64,000 bases of DNA from assembly GCA_965216535.1 (NCBI GenBank), contig OZ244175.1, positions 5,580,001-5,644,000 of the forward strand, written 5' to 3'. The notes beneath the pieces are model-generated. The model had not been told where the DNA came from, did not search any database, and saw only the letters and a list, made by a program, of their open reading frames with translations. A program made the translations under genes and the position numbers. This document shows positions 41,331 through 49,826 of this stretch, in pieces (within the stretch, counting starts at the first letter, position 1; every line of letters begins with the position of its first letter). This DNA comes from Hoeflea_A sp965216535. Lineage in GTDB: Bacteria; Pseudomonadota; Alphaproteobacteria; Rhizobiales; Rhizobiaceae.

Positions 41331-42032
41331 CTATCCGGCCATTTCGTTCAGCCGAAGTTTCAGGAACTCGCCCGTACCCGTGTAGTGGTCGATAAGCAGC
41401 TCCACCGCATGATCCGCGTCGCGGGCCAGCGCAGCATCGCAGATGTTCTGGTGTTCCTGGGCGACGTTGCGCGACGGATAGGCAACCGAACCAGCGAGAT
41501 TGCGGTAACGGATGTTGAGGTCGTAGAGCTGGCCGCAATAGCCGATCAGGAATTGCGATCGGCAAGCCGCAAGCAAAGACATGTGGAACAGCCGATGAGC
41601 CTTTTCCCAGGTCGGCGAAGGAAGATCGGACGGACCTTCCGTTCGTGGCGTTCGCGTCAATCGGTGGTGGGCGAGCAAAACGTTTTCTTCCCAGTCATCG
41701 GACCCGCTGTCGATCGACTCTCGCAGCGCCCTCTCCTCCAGCCAGCAACGGGTGCGCAACAGCTCCTCAAAAGCGCTTACCGAGACGTCGGTGACGCGGA
41801 AACCGCGTTGGTCAAGCCGCTGGACCAGACCTTCGGCGGTCAGCATGCTCAGGGCCTCGCGCACCGGACTCGCGCCGACATCATACTGTTCGCGCAACGT
41901 CTCGATCTTCAACTTCTGGCCGGGCTGCAGGACACCGTTCAAAACGTCGTCACGCAAGCGGTCGAACAGTTGCGCGGTGATCGACGAACCACCGGCAGGC
42001 GCGGTTTGCAGGGCCGGTTCAGCAACCATCAT
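41331..42032 (-). CDS. GntR/FCD-family transcriptional regulator
   Basis: Regulator of 233 residues with an N-terminal winged helix (LFDRLRDDVLNGVLQPGQKL, TLREQYDVGASPVREALSML, GLVQRLDQRGFRV) and an FCD domain with metal/ligand His residues in LFHMSLLAAC and VAQEHQNI. The start overlaps the CoA-ligase stop by 4 bases. It is the last gene of a nine-gene minus-strand operon, so it is probably co-expressed with the pathway it controls. Confidence 0.9.
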   Translation of the reverse strand: MMVAEPALQTAPAGGSSITAQLFDRLRDDVLNGVLQPGQKLKIETLREQYDVGASPVREALSMLTAEGLVQRLDQRGFRVTDVSVSAFEELLRTRCWLEERALRESIDSGSDDWEENVLLAHHRLTRTPRTEGPSDLPSPTWEKAHRLFHMSLLAACRSQFLIGYCGQLYDLNIRYRNLAGSVAYPSRNVAQEHQNICDAALARDADHAVELLIDHYTGTGEFLKLRLNEMAG

Positions 42033-43576
42033 GATGATCCCTCCACCGGTTGCCGGAACTCGTCCGCATAGCGCTTGCGCAGTTCATTTTTCTGCACCTT
42101 CCCCATGGTGTTGCGTGGCAGCGAATCGGCAAAATGCACCGCCTTCGGGACCTTGAATCGGGCCAGTTGCTCGGTCAGATGCTGCCGTACCGTATCGCTT
42201 TTTAACACAGCGCCCTTTTCGGGAACGATGACCGCCACGATACCCTCGCCGAAATCGTCATGCGCCACGCCGATTACGGCACTTTCGTTGACGCCCTGCA
42301 TGTCGTCAATGACCGATTCGATCTCCTTCGGATAGACATTGAGTCCGCCGGTTATGATCAAATCCTTCCCGCGTCCCACGATCACTAGATACCCGTCCGG
42401 GTCGATCATGCCGAGATCCCCGGTAATGAAGAAGCCGTCGTCCCGGAATTCTTCCCTGGTCTTCTCGGGCATTCGCCAATATCCGGAAAACACGTTCGGA
42501 CCACGCACTTCGACAACGCCGATCTCACCATCGGCAACCGGTTCCCCGGTCTTTTCTCCAACCACACGCACTTCCGTGCCAGGCAATGGATACCCGACCG
42601 TTCCTGGCCGCCGCTCACCGTCATAGGGATTGGACGTATTCATATTGGTTTCAGTCATGCCGTAGCGCTCGAGAATGGCGTGACCCGTGCGTTCGCTGAA
42701 TTGGCGATGGGTCTCGGCCAACAGGGGCGCCGAACCGGATATGAACAGCCGCATCGGCCCCGCGACATCGCGCGTCAGGCGGGGATTGGCCAACAGTCGC
42801 GTGTAAAAGGTCGGCACACCCATCAGAACCGACGATTGCGGCATGGCGTCGATGATCGCATCGGCGTCGAAGGCCGGCAGGAAGCGCATGGACGCTCCCG
42901 ACAACAGGATGACATTGGTGGCGACAAACAGACCGTGGGTGTGGAAGATCGGCAGGGCGTGGATCAGAACGTCGTCGCCGGTGAAGCGCCATGTTTCCCG
43001 AAGTGCCAGCGCATTGGACAGCAGGTTGGCGTGGCTGAGCATCGCCCCTTTCGAGCGACCGGTGGTGCCGGAGGTGTAAAGAATGGCTGCGAGATCATCC
43101 GCGCCGCGGGGAACATCTTCGAAGTCGCCCGGCAATGACAAGGACAGATCCGTGATCGAATCCGGGTGCCCGGGATCGAGCGTCATGACCCTGGCGTCGC
43201 CAGCCTTGGCACAGAGCGTCCGCATGGCGTCGACCGCTCCGGCATCGACAATGACGATTGCGGGTTCCGCGTCACCCAGGAAGTATTCGACTTCGGCATG
43301 GGTGTAGGCGGTATTCAGCGGCTGATAGACACCACCTGCGCGGATAACGCCAATATAGAAAAGCAGCGCGTCGACGGTCTTGGCGGCCTGGACCGTAACC
43401 CGATCGCCGGGTTTAAGCCCAGCGCCGACCAACGCGGCCGCATATTGCCCGGACCTTTCCACCATGTCGCCATAAGTCACCGTCCCCGCATCCGACTGGA
43501 TGAAGTTCCGGTCTAGCCCGACGGCCGCATCTCGGATAGCGGCAAAGAGCGTATTGCTGTCCGCTTCAGAATTCAT
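42029..43576 (-). CDS. Acyl-CoA synthetase, malonyl-CoA synthetase (MatB)-like
   Basis: AMP-forming acid:CoA ligase of 515 residues. The AMP motif is LYTSGTTGRSKGAMLSH. HALPIFHTHGLFVATNVILL is typical of MatB. The A8/A10 motifs are DDGFFITGDLGMIDPDGYLVIVGR and PRNTMGKVQKNELR with the catalytic Lys. I start at the ATG at 43576; the longer frame to 43642 adds an unlikely Cys-rich segment. Malonate or methylmalonate is the likely acid, but short or branched acids are possible. It lies between the intradiol dioxygenase and the regulator. Confidence 0.88.
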   Translation of the reverse strand: MNSEADSNTLFAAIRDAAVGLDRNFIQSDAGTVTYGDMVERSGQYAAALVGAGLKPGDRVTVQAAKTVDALLFYIGVIRAGGVYQPLNTAYTHAEVEYFLGDAEPAIVIVDAGAVDAMRTLCAKAGDARVMTLDPGHPDSITDLSLSLPGDFEDVPRGADDLAAILYTSGTTGRSKGAMLSHANLLSNALALRETWRFTGDDVLIHALPIFHTHGLFVATNVILLSGASMRFLPAFDADAIIDAMPQSSVLMGVPTFYTRLLANPRLTRDVAGPMRLFISGSAPLLAETHRQFSERTGHAILERYGMTETNMNTSNPYDGERRPGTVGYPLPGTEVRVVGEKTGEPVADGEIGVVEVRGPNVFSGYWRMPEKTREEFRDDGFFITGDLGMIDPDGYLVIVGRGKDLIITGGLNVYPKEIESVIDDMQGVNESAVIGVAHDDFGEGIVAVIVPEKGAVLKSDTVRQHLTEQLARFKVPKAVHFADSLPRNTMGKVQKNELRKRYADEFRQPVEGSS

Positions 43577-43656
43577 GGCGTTCCACTCTGTCCGCACACA
43601 CCTCTCATTGCTCGCTATGCCACAATCACAGGCCGAATCCAACGCGCCGTCGTGCC

Positions 43657-44532
43657 TCAGGCTGCATCTTCCCGGGCCAGAACAAAATCAAAGTCCACGG
43701 TATAAAACGGCGAACTCAGACTGTCGCGCGCCACGATTGCTTCATCGACCTGACTGGCATCGTGCTGCTCATGGTAGTGCATGATCAAATCGGAGCGAAC
43801 GCCGAAGACCGCATCGTTATCCAGGTAAGGATCGTCGTCCGGAAACACTTCGGTCACCAGGGTCCGATGCCCCGGCGCCATGACGATGAAGTGCAGGTGT
43901 GAAGGGCGCCACGGTTTTCGACCCGTTGCCCGGAGCATTTCCCCGGCCGGGCCATCGTCCGGTACCGTGTAGGGTGCCGGGCGTATCGTCGTCACCGCAT
44001 AGCGACCGTCGTCCCTGGTCTTCAAGCGGGCGCGCAGATTGTAGTCCGGTTGGCCGGGGTCCTGGTTTGAATAGAGACCATTCGCGGCGGTTTGCCAGAG
44101 TTCGATTTCCGCCTTGATCGGATTTCCGTCCGTACCGCGTACCTGTCCCTGAAGAATAACGCTGGGCTCTTCGTGGTCGCCCCTGAGATCGCCGCCATAT
44201 TCGACTTCCGGCGCGCCCTGAATATGGAACGGGCCAAGCACGCTCGATGATGTCGCCTCGTGGTGTGTATTCACCATGTCGACGAGCGACGAAACGCCCA
44301 ACAAGTCTGAAAACAGCACGAACTCGTTGCGTTCGTCCGTTGTGATGTGGCCGGCCTTGGTCAGCATTTCGATAGCCGTGCGCCATTCGTCGTGGGTGAG
44401 CTCGGTCTCACGGACGAAATCGTGCAGATGGTTTGCCAGGTGCTCCAGCAGATACCGCAGCCGAGGCGAAGTATCGGGGCCGCAATAGTCGAGGAACACC
44501 TCAGTGACGGTTTCTTTCGTGACGTTGCGCAT
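43657..44532 (-). CDS. Intradiol ring-cleavage dioxygenase, hydroxyquinol 1,2-dioxygenase-like
   Basis: Non-heme Fe(III) dioxygenase of 291 residues, splitting an aromatic diol between its hydroxyls. The four iron ligands are visible at normal spacing: Y154 (GLYSNQ), Y188 (APYTVP), H212 and H214 (RPSHLHF). The N-terminal helical linker (residues 1-100) is that of catechol/hydroxyquinol dioxygenases. The stretch VLGPFHIQGAPEVEYGGDL fits the hydroxyquinol (1,2,4-trihydroxybenzene) branch. The product would be maleylacetate; no maleylacetate reductase gene is in the window. It follows the TRAP permease by 12 bases. Confidence 0.87.
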   Translation of the reverse strand: MRNVTKETVTEVFLDYCGPDTSPRLRYLLEHLANHLHDFVRETELTHDEWRTAIEMLTKAGHITTDERNEFVLFSDLLGVSSLVDMVNTHHEATSSSVLGPFHIQGAPEVEYGGDLRGDHEEPSVILQGQVRGTDGNPIKAEIELWQTAANGLYSNQDPGQPDYNLRARLKTRDDGRYAVTTIRPAPYTVPDDGPAGEMLRATGRKPWRPSHLHFIVMAPGHRTLVTEVFPDDDPYLDNDAVFGVRSDLIMHYHEQHDASQVDEAIVARDSLSSPFYTVDFDFVLAREDAA

Positions 44533-44544
44533 ATCCGTCTCCTG

Positions 44545-45858
44545 TCAATTCAGCAATGTTGTCGAGAGCGCCGGGAAGCGGATCAGGACGATCAGAATGA
44601 TCAACATGACCCCGGCGAAAGGCAATGCGCCGAGGAATACATCCTTCAGCGAGATGCGGTCGTCGTTGATGGTCGCCTTGATGACGAAGCAAGAGATACC
44701 GAGTGGCGGTGTCAGCAGTCCGATCTCCGCACCGATCACCGTGATGATGCCGAACCAGATCAGACTAAGGCCCATCGGCTCGATAATGTCGATGAAGAGC
44801 GGCACAACGATGAGAATGATCGATGCCGTGTCGAGCAGCGTACCGAGAAACAGCATCAGCAGCACGTAGGCGAACATGATCCAGAAGAAGCTCAGCTCGT
44901 TGCCGTCGAGGAAACTCCGCAATTCGTTCGGCAGATCGACGAAACCCAGCATGCGGCTATAGAAAGACGCGGCGGTGATCAGGAACAGGATGCTGGCGGT
45001 GATATGCCCGGTTTCCAGCAGTGCTTCCCAAAAACCGCGTCCGGTCATGCGTCGCCGCACGAGCGCAATCACCAGGGCGGCGAGCGAGCCGGCCGCGCCG
45101 GCCTCAACCGGCGTCAGCCAACCGGTATAGATGCCGCCGAGCACGATCATGATCAGCAGGACGATGGGTCCTGTCTTGATGAGGACCTGGCCCCACCCCA
45201 TCAGATCTTCTTCGGGGATTTCCTCGATACGACCGCCAATCGCCCGCGGCGAGATGCGGCCCATCATGGCGATGGCGACGATATAGGCGAATGCCAGAAG
45301 CAGACCCGGAATGATGCCGGCAATGAACATTTCGCCGACGGAAACTTCAGCGACGAAGGCATAGATGATCAACATGGCGCTGGGCGGGATGATCATCCCG
45401 AGCACCGACGAGCCTGCAACCACGCCGACGGCGAAGCGCTTGTTGTAATCCAGACGCAGCATTTCCGGCACGGAGATCCGGGTAAAGACAGAGGCCGAAG
45501 CGATGGACGAACCGGTCACGGCCGCAAACACTGCATTGGCGCCCACCGTGGCCATGCCAATGCCGCCGCGAACCCGGCGAAACGCCTGGTTCATGACGTC
45601 ATAGACATCGGTCCCGAGCCCCGCCTTGGACACGAGGAGCCCCATGAAGGTGAACAATGGAATGGTCGCGAACTCGTACTCCGTCACGCCATCGCCGACG
45701 GCCTGCCGCAGAAAGTTCACTGCAAGGATCGGCCGTTCGCTGACAATCCAGATGGTGACGAACGACACGCTCGCCAAAGCGATCGGGATATAGACCCCGA
45801 GATAGATGAGGACGACAATCGCGGCGACGGAGATGAAGCCGATTTCGACTGGGGTCAT
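44545..45858 (-). CDS. TRAP transporter large permease (DctM type)
   Basis: Inner-membrane protein of 437 residues with about twelve predicted helices, the large subunit of a sodium-driven TRAP importer. Typical stretches are TIPLFTFMGLLVSKAG, ANAVFAAVTGSSIASASVFTRI, AGSSVLGMIIPPSAMLIIY and the C-terminal ITVIGAEIGLLTPPLGISCFVIK. Its start overlaps the small permease by 4 bases. With the DctQ and DctP proteins encoded upstream it forms a complete importer for a carboxylate, probably an aromatic or short organic acid given the enzymes alongside. Confidence 0.94.
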   Translation of the reverse strand: MTPVEIGFISVAAIVVLIYLGVYIPIALASVSFVTIWIVSERPILAVNFLRQAVGDGVTEYEFATIPLFTFMGLLVSKAGLGTDVYDVMNQAFRRVRGGIGMATVGANAVFAAVTGSSIASASVFTRISVPEMLRLDYNKRFAVGVVAGSSVLGMIIPPSAMLIIYAFVAEVSVGEMFIAGIIPGLLLAFAYIVAIAMMGRISPRAIGGRIEEIPEEDLMGWGQVLIKTGPIVLLIMIVLGGIYTGWLTPVEAGAAGSLAALVIALVRRRMTGRGFWEALLETGHITASILFLITAASFYSRMLGFVDLPNELRSFLDGNELSFFWIMFAYVLLMLFLGTLLDTASIILIVVPLFIDIIEPMGLSLIWFGIITVIGAEIGLLTPPLGISCFVIKATINDDRISLKDVFLGALPFAGVMLIILIVLIRFPALSTTLLN

Positions 45859-46529
45859 CGGGCATTCTCCCCGCCTGTTTCAGGTGCGCTGTCGGAGGGA
45901 TGTTCGGCCATGGACGGTCCGTCAGGGTGCGCCGGATTGAACAGGACCTTCGACAGGAAGATCACCGCGCACAGAGCCGTGCTCGCCGTGATCACGAATT
46001 TGGCTGGCCACCAGGGAACAGTGAAAACACCGAGCGTCCCGAAATAATGGCACCGGGCGGTCGCCTGCGTGAAGTCGGTCCAGAAATCGCCCGTAAAGGG
46101 CGGACCGAAATCCGGCGGAGTAAAGTAGTGGCAGGATTCGAACGCCTCGACGACTTCGGGATAGGTGGCGTAGGCGATGGTCGCCATGGCGACACATGCC
46201 AGCGCGTCAATCAAACGAGACAGCATGCCGGCCGCGGCAGGCCGGGTGCTTTTGAGGATACCCAGGAACCCGTCAGACCGGGTGAGCCGGTCCACCCGCA
46301 CAACGTCGGGCAATTGCATGAAAACGATGAGGATCATCGAAAAGATGACGATTTCGACAACCCCGAGAAACGGGGCATGGAAGACGCCGCGCGCCACCAC
46401 ATCGATGTTCATGACGATGACGAGAACGAGCACCGTCAGGGTGCCGACGGCATTGGCGCCGATCGCAATCGCCCTGACGATGCTTAATAGGCGGTGGACG
46501 GCCTGTCCGATGGGGGTTGCCCTGTCCAT
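45855..46529 (-). CDS. TRAP transporter small permease (DctQ type)
   Basis: Four-helix inner-membrane subunit, 224 residues. It is longer than most DctQ proteins (about 160-190) because of a periplasmic loop of about 35 residues around EAFESCHYFTPPDFGPPF and ATARCHYF, which holds two Cys-His pairs. The first helix VGTLTVLVLVIVMNIDVVAR and the GVVEIVIFSMILIVFMQL segment are typical. It is encoded 23 bases after the binding protein and overlaps DctM. The repeated CHYF motif is unusual and could bind metal or form a disulfide. Confidence 0.88.
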   Translation of the reverse strand: MDRATPIGQAVHRLLSIVRAIAIGANAVGTLTVLVLVIVMNIDVVARGVFHAPFLGVVEIVIFSMILIVFMQLPDVVRVDRLTRSDGFLGILKSTRPAAAGMLSRLIDALACVAMATIAYATYPEVVEAFESCHYFTPPDFGPPFTGDFWTDFTQATARCHYFGTLGVFTVPWWPAKFVITASTALCAVIFLSKVLFNPAHPDGPSMAEHPSDSAPETGGENAR

Positions 46530-46552
46530 GAGAGGCCGTCCGTTTCTCTAAC

Positions 46553-47647
46553 TTATTCGCCGGCGGCCCAGTCGCGGACCGGAACCGAACCTGAGGCTTT
46601 CAGCTTCTCGATGTAGGAGCCGAGCATGGCGGTACCGGGACCACCCTTCTTGTCGAGTGCATTGGCCCATTCCTGGGCGATGTTCGGCATAGCGTCAGCC
46701 CATGCCGCGCGCTCGTCTTCGGGGATAACAACGACGGTTCCGCCGGCAGCCTTGAAGGCATCGAGCGAAGACGCGGCGCGATCCATGGCGACGTTTGCCA
46801 CCTGGTCCCGGTACTCAACGGCAACGGTTTCCAGAACGCGCTTCACTTCATCCGGCAGCTTGTCCCAAACGGCCTTGTTGACAGTCACGGTTTTGGAGTT
46901 CACCGCGCCGAGGTCGACTTTCAGCATGTAGGGTGCAACTTCATTGATCTTGAAGGTCATCGCCGCTTCCGGCCAGAGCATGGCGGCGTCGACCACGCCG
47001 GTCTGCAGCATGTTGTAGAAGTTCGGCAGACCGCCGCGCACACCGGCGACATCCTGCAATCCTTCCAGATAACGCAGATTGTACCCGGCACCGGCGAGTT
47101 TCAGACCCGACAGGTCCGAAAGCTTCTCGATCGGTTGCTTGGTGAAAATCTGGTAGCTGTCGAGCACCACGCCCGTCGCCAGGTAAACCTGATCCTGGGC
47201 AGCGAATTCCGCCTGCATCTGCGGATATTCCTTGGCGATCTCGTCAACCGCCCTGGCAACCACGCGAGCGTCGGTGGAAACCATCGGCGTTGCCGCGGAT
47301 ATCGCCTGGCTCGGCAGTGCCGAGTTATGGAAAATCGTTGTGACGATACCGATGTCGCCAAGCCCCAGCTTGATGCCATCAAGCACACCGCGCGGCTTGA
47401 CGATCTGGCCGCCATAGGCCTGCTGCCAGTCAATCTTGTAGTTGCCGGTGCGAGCCAGTTCCTCATCGACTCTCGGAATGAAGAAGTTGGCGAACTCCTT
47501 CACCCACATTGACCGCTCCGGATAGCCGTCAATAGCGATCATCTTGATGGTCTCGGTTGCGGAAGCTGGAAGCGTCGTCAATGGCGACAGCACTCCCAAG
47601 ACAGCCGCTCCGGCCACCAGGGACCTGCGTAGCAATTTGGTCATCAT
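46553..47647 (-). CDS. TRAP transporter substrate-binding protein (DctP type)
   Basis: Periplasmic binding protein of 364 residues. The signal region MMTKLLRRSLVAGAAVLGVL ends near LPASATE; the RRSLV stretch gives a Tat-like appearance. DctP-family features are GGQIVKPRGVLDGIKLGLGDIG, the KLAGAGYNLRYLEGL segment with the substrate-contact Arg, and VVDAAMLWPEAAMTFKINEVA. AAAGGAGGAAA precedes the double ATG at 47647. It would hand a carboxylate to the DctQM permeases encoded next. Confidence 0.92.
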   Translation of the reverse strand: MMTKLLRRSLVAGAAVLGVLSPLTTLPASATETIKMIAIDGYPERSMWVKEFANFFIPRVDEELARTGNYKIDWQQAYGGQIVKPRGVLDGIKLGLGDIGIVTTIFHNSALPSQAISAATPMVSTDARVVARAVDEIAKEYPQMQAEFAAQDQVYLATGVVLDSYQIFTKQPIEKLSDLSGLKLAGAGYNLRYLEGLQDVAGVRGGLPNFYNMLQTGVVDAAMLWPEAAMTFKINEVAPYMLKVDLGAVNSKTVTVNKAVWDKLPDEVKRVLETVAVEYRDQVANVAMDRAASSLDAFKAAGGTVVVIPEDERAAWADAMPNIAQEWANALDKKGGPGTAMLGSYIEKLKASGSVPVRDWAAGE

Positions 47648-47696
47648 TTTCCTCCTTTCGACGGCCGACCTCCCGCCGGCCGATGCGGCACCCCGG

Positions 47697-48155
47697 CTAG
47701 CCGGCCGGTTGCCAATCCTCAACGATTTCTGTTCCAGCCTGGCTGTAGAGTTTAGACAGCGGGCAGTATTTCCTGACCTCTCGCGCAACCATATCCAACG
47801 CCGCCTGCTCGGCCGGTCCATGGCTGCGGATCGTCAGCTCGATGCGCCGAAACGGCACGTCGATCTCTTCTTCAAGGGTCACGCCACGCCGATCGAATGC
47901 ACAGTTCGCCGAAATCTCCAGATGGCCTATGTCAACGCCAAGCCTGGCCGCGCATTTGTGGCCGATTACATTGGTGCAGCCGATCAACGCCGCCAGCGCG
48001 GTGTCCGTGGGTGTCGGGCCCGCATTGGTGCCGCCACGCTCCTCGGGTTCATCAATGGCAAAGTTCAGATTGCGGATTTCGACATCGGATCGCGAATGCG
48101 ACGGGCAATCCGCCCTGGCTCGCAACGTAACTTCCGTTTTCATTCTGATGGCCAT
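47697..48155 (-). CDS. OsmC-family peroxiredoxin-like protein
   Basis: OsmC/Ohr-fold protein of 152 residues with both redox Cys residues: C60 (LIGCTNVIGHK) and C131 (VRKYCPLSKL). Such proteins reduce organic hydroperoxides or act as thiol proteins. Here it lies between the nitroreductase and the TRAP binding protein in a catabolic operon, so it may protect against, or act on, a reactive intermediate such as a quinone or aldehyde. The spacing to the nitroreductase is 12 bases. Confidence 0.87.
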   Translation of the reverse strand: MAIRMKTEVTLRARADCPSHSRSDVEIRNLNFAIDEPEERGGTNAGPTPTDTALAALIGCTNVIGHKCAARLGVDIGHLEISANCAFDRRGVTLEEEIDVPFRRIELTIRSHGPAEQAALDMVAREVRKYCPLSKLYSQAGTEIVEDWQPAG

Positions 48156-48167
48156 GGCCGCTTATCC

Positions 48168-48848
48168 TCAGGCGAAGCTGCAGACGTCGTCGAATTCGAA
48201 ACGCGGAAGTTTCTGGAACAAGGCTGTCTCGTCTGCGTAACCCAGATTGCACAGGAAATTGGATCGCAGGGTGGTGCCGGCAAAGAACTCGGCATCGATG
48301 ATCTCATTGGAAAAGCCCGACATGGCACCGACATCGAGGCCAAGTGCCCTGGCCGCGATCATGAAGTAGGCGCCCTGCAGGGTTCCGTTGCGAAAAGCCG
48401 TAACCTCGGAGTGTTCGTCCTTGCCGTCGAAGTGCGGCCGACGATCCTCGTGCGGAAACAGGTACAGGAGCTCTTTCCAGAACTCGATATCGTGGGCAAT
48501 AATTGCCGTTACCGGCGCCGTCGCGACCTTTGGCACATTGGCCGGCTTCAAGGCTTTCTTGAGCTTTTCACGACCCTCGTCGCTGCGGACAAACACGAAG
48601 CGTGCCGGCGAGCAGTTCATGCTGGTCGGCCCCATCTTGACGATGTCGTAGATGGCTCGAAGCGTTTCATCCGTTACCGGGCGGTCCGTCCAGGCGTAAT
48701 GGGAACGGGCACCGGTGAGAATAAGCTCGAGTTCATCGGCCCCGAGTTCGGAAATCCTCCCACGCAGATCGCGGATCTGGTCGTGCGTTTGGGCACGCAG
48801 GGCCGCAAGTTCCTCTCCGACCGGAGCTGTCTGCGGAGGTTTGATCAT
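48168..48848 (-). CDS. Nitroreductase-family FMN protein, RutE/malonic-semialdehyde-reductase-like
   Basis: The 226-residue FMN flavoprotein resembles the RutE/HadB branch: ILTGARSHYAWTDRPVTDETL, KMGPTSMNCSPARFVFV, and GTLQGAYFMIAARALGLDVGAMSGF. Typical reactions are NAD(P)H-linked reduction of malonic semialdehyde or of quinone and nitro groups. I start at the ATG at 48848, which overlaps the FAH-gene stop by 4 bases; the longer frame to 48902 starts inside that gene. With a MatB-like ligase in the same operon a three-carbon malonic intermediate is possible, but reduction of a hydroxyquinone is equally plausible. Confidence 0.85.
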   Translation of the reverse strand: MIKPPQTAPVGEELAALRAQTHDQIRDLRGRISELGADELELILTGARSHYAWTDRPVTDETLRAIYDIVKMGPTSMNCSPARFVFVRSDEGREKLKKALKPANVPKVATAPVTAIIAHDIEFWKELLYLFPHEDRRPHFDGKDEHSEVTAFRNGTLQGAYFMIAARALGLDVGAMSGFSNEIIDAEFFAGTTLRSNFLCNLGYADETALFQKLPRFEFDDVCSFA

Positions 48849-49729
48849 TCTGCGGCCTCGTTCTTGCTGGCATCCTGCTCGCCGACGACCGGATTGCGAC
48901 AAATGCCGATCTGCTCGATTTCCACCTCAACGACATCACCGGGGACCATGAAAACCGGTGGCGTGCGAGCATGACCGACGCCAGGTGGCGTGCCCATGGC
49001 AATCAGGTCGCCTGCTTCAAGTGTCGTGAACTCCGATATGGTGGCGATCGTCTTGGCCACGGGCCACATCATGTCTTCGGTGTTCGAATCCTGCATTACA
49101 GCGCCGTTGAGCCGGGAATGGATCTTCAAGCCCGATGCTCCCTCCGGCAGTTCGTCGGGCGTGACCATGATGGGACCGATCGCCCCGGTCGCGTCAAAAT
49201 TCTTTCCCGGTGTCCACTGATGGGTCTTGCGTTGGTAGTCACGCACCGATCCGTCGTTAAAGACAGTGTAGCCGAAAACATGATCGAGAGCCTCGGCCTC
49301 ACCGATGTGCTTGCCGCCTCGCCCCATCATGACCATCAGCTCGACCTCATAGTCGAGCCGGTCCGAGCAGTCGGGTTTGACCATCGGTTCTTCTGCGGCG
49401 ATCAGCGACTGCGGCACGCGAACGAAGATCGCCGGATAGGTCGGAATGTCGTAACCGCCTTCCTTGACGTGATCGACGTAGTTCAGACCGAGGCACAGCA
49501 CCTTGCGAAACTGACCCAGCGGCAAAGCCGGCGTCAGGCCTGACAGCGCCACCGGGGCGAAGGCACGAGCGGCATCGGCCAGTTCTTGCCGGGCTGCCGG
49601 ATCAAGTTCGACGAGCGCCATGAGGTCCGTACCCTCAAACCCGCCCTGCCCGGTCAAGCGAAACGCAGCATCGCCGTCAACCAGATAAACTGCAGTCGAT
49701 TGCCCGTCCCGGGCGACCAGAAAACGCAT
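48845..49729 (-). CDS. Fumarylacetoacetate hydrolase (FAH)-family enzyme
   Basis: Metal-dependent C-C hydrolase/decarboxylase-fold enzyme of 294 residues. Metal ligands lie in DRLDYEVELMVMMG, preceded by VLCLGLNYVDHVKEGG. The core continues with FGYTVFNDGSVRDYQRKTHQ, TPGKNFDATGAIGP and GDLIAMGTPPGVGHAR, all normal for FAH C-terminal domains. The family includes fumarylpyruvate hydrolase, 2-keto-4-pentenoate hydratase-like enzymes and 2,4-diketo-3-deoxy-L-fuconate hydrolase, so the role here is open. It is the first gene of the nine-gene operon. Confidence 0.88.
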   Translation of the reverse strand: MRFLVARDGQSTAVYLVDGDAAFRLTGQGGFEGTDLMALVELDPAARQELADAARAFAPVALSGLTPALPLGQFRKVLCLGLNYVDHVKEGGYDIPTYPAIFVRVPQSLIAAEEPMVKPDCSDRLDYEVELMVMMGRGGKHIGEAEALDHVFGYTVFNDGSVRDYQRKTHQWTPGKNFDATGAIGPIMVTPDELPEGASGLKIHSRLNGAVMQDSNTEDMMWPVAKTIATISEFTTLEAGDLIAMGTPPGVGHARTPPVFMVPGDVVEVEIEQIGICRNPVVGEQDASKNEAAE

Positions 49730-49757
49730 TCAATATCTCCTCACTCATCACCAAATA

Positions 49758-49797
49758 ATCAATATTTTCTTGCCTTGTCAATTTTTATCGATATTTT
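49758..49797. promoter_or_regulatory. Two further AAAATATYGAT motifs in the divergent promoter
   Basis: On the minus strand the 11-mer occurs as AAAATATTGAT (49758-49768) and AAAATATCGAT (49787-49797), starts 29 bp apart. The spacer 49730-49826 separates the nine-gene operon from the YciI gene and is much richer in A and T than the genes. The second copy contains the perfect palindrome TATCGATA. These may be operators for the locus regulator. Confidence 0.45.
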
Positions 49798-49826
49798 TTC
49801 CAAGCAACAATTGATTGGAGATCGAT

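Noticed and set aside
44347..46047. 566-codon plus-strand open frame
   Set aside because: It lies antisense to the dioxygenase and TRAP permease genes, is overloaded with His, Asp, Glu, Arg and Gln and has no domain-like pattern. The opposite strand encodes complete recognised proteins.
47544..48974. 476-codon plus-strand open frame
   Set aside because: Antisense across the OsmC and nitroreductase genes; composition typical of a shadow frame.
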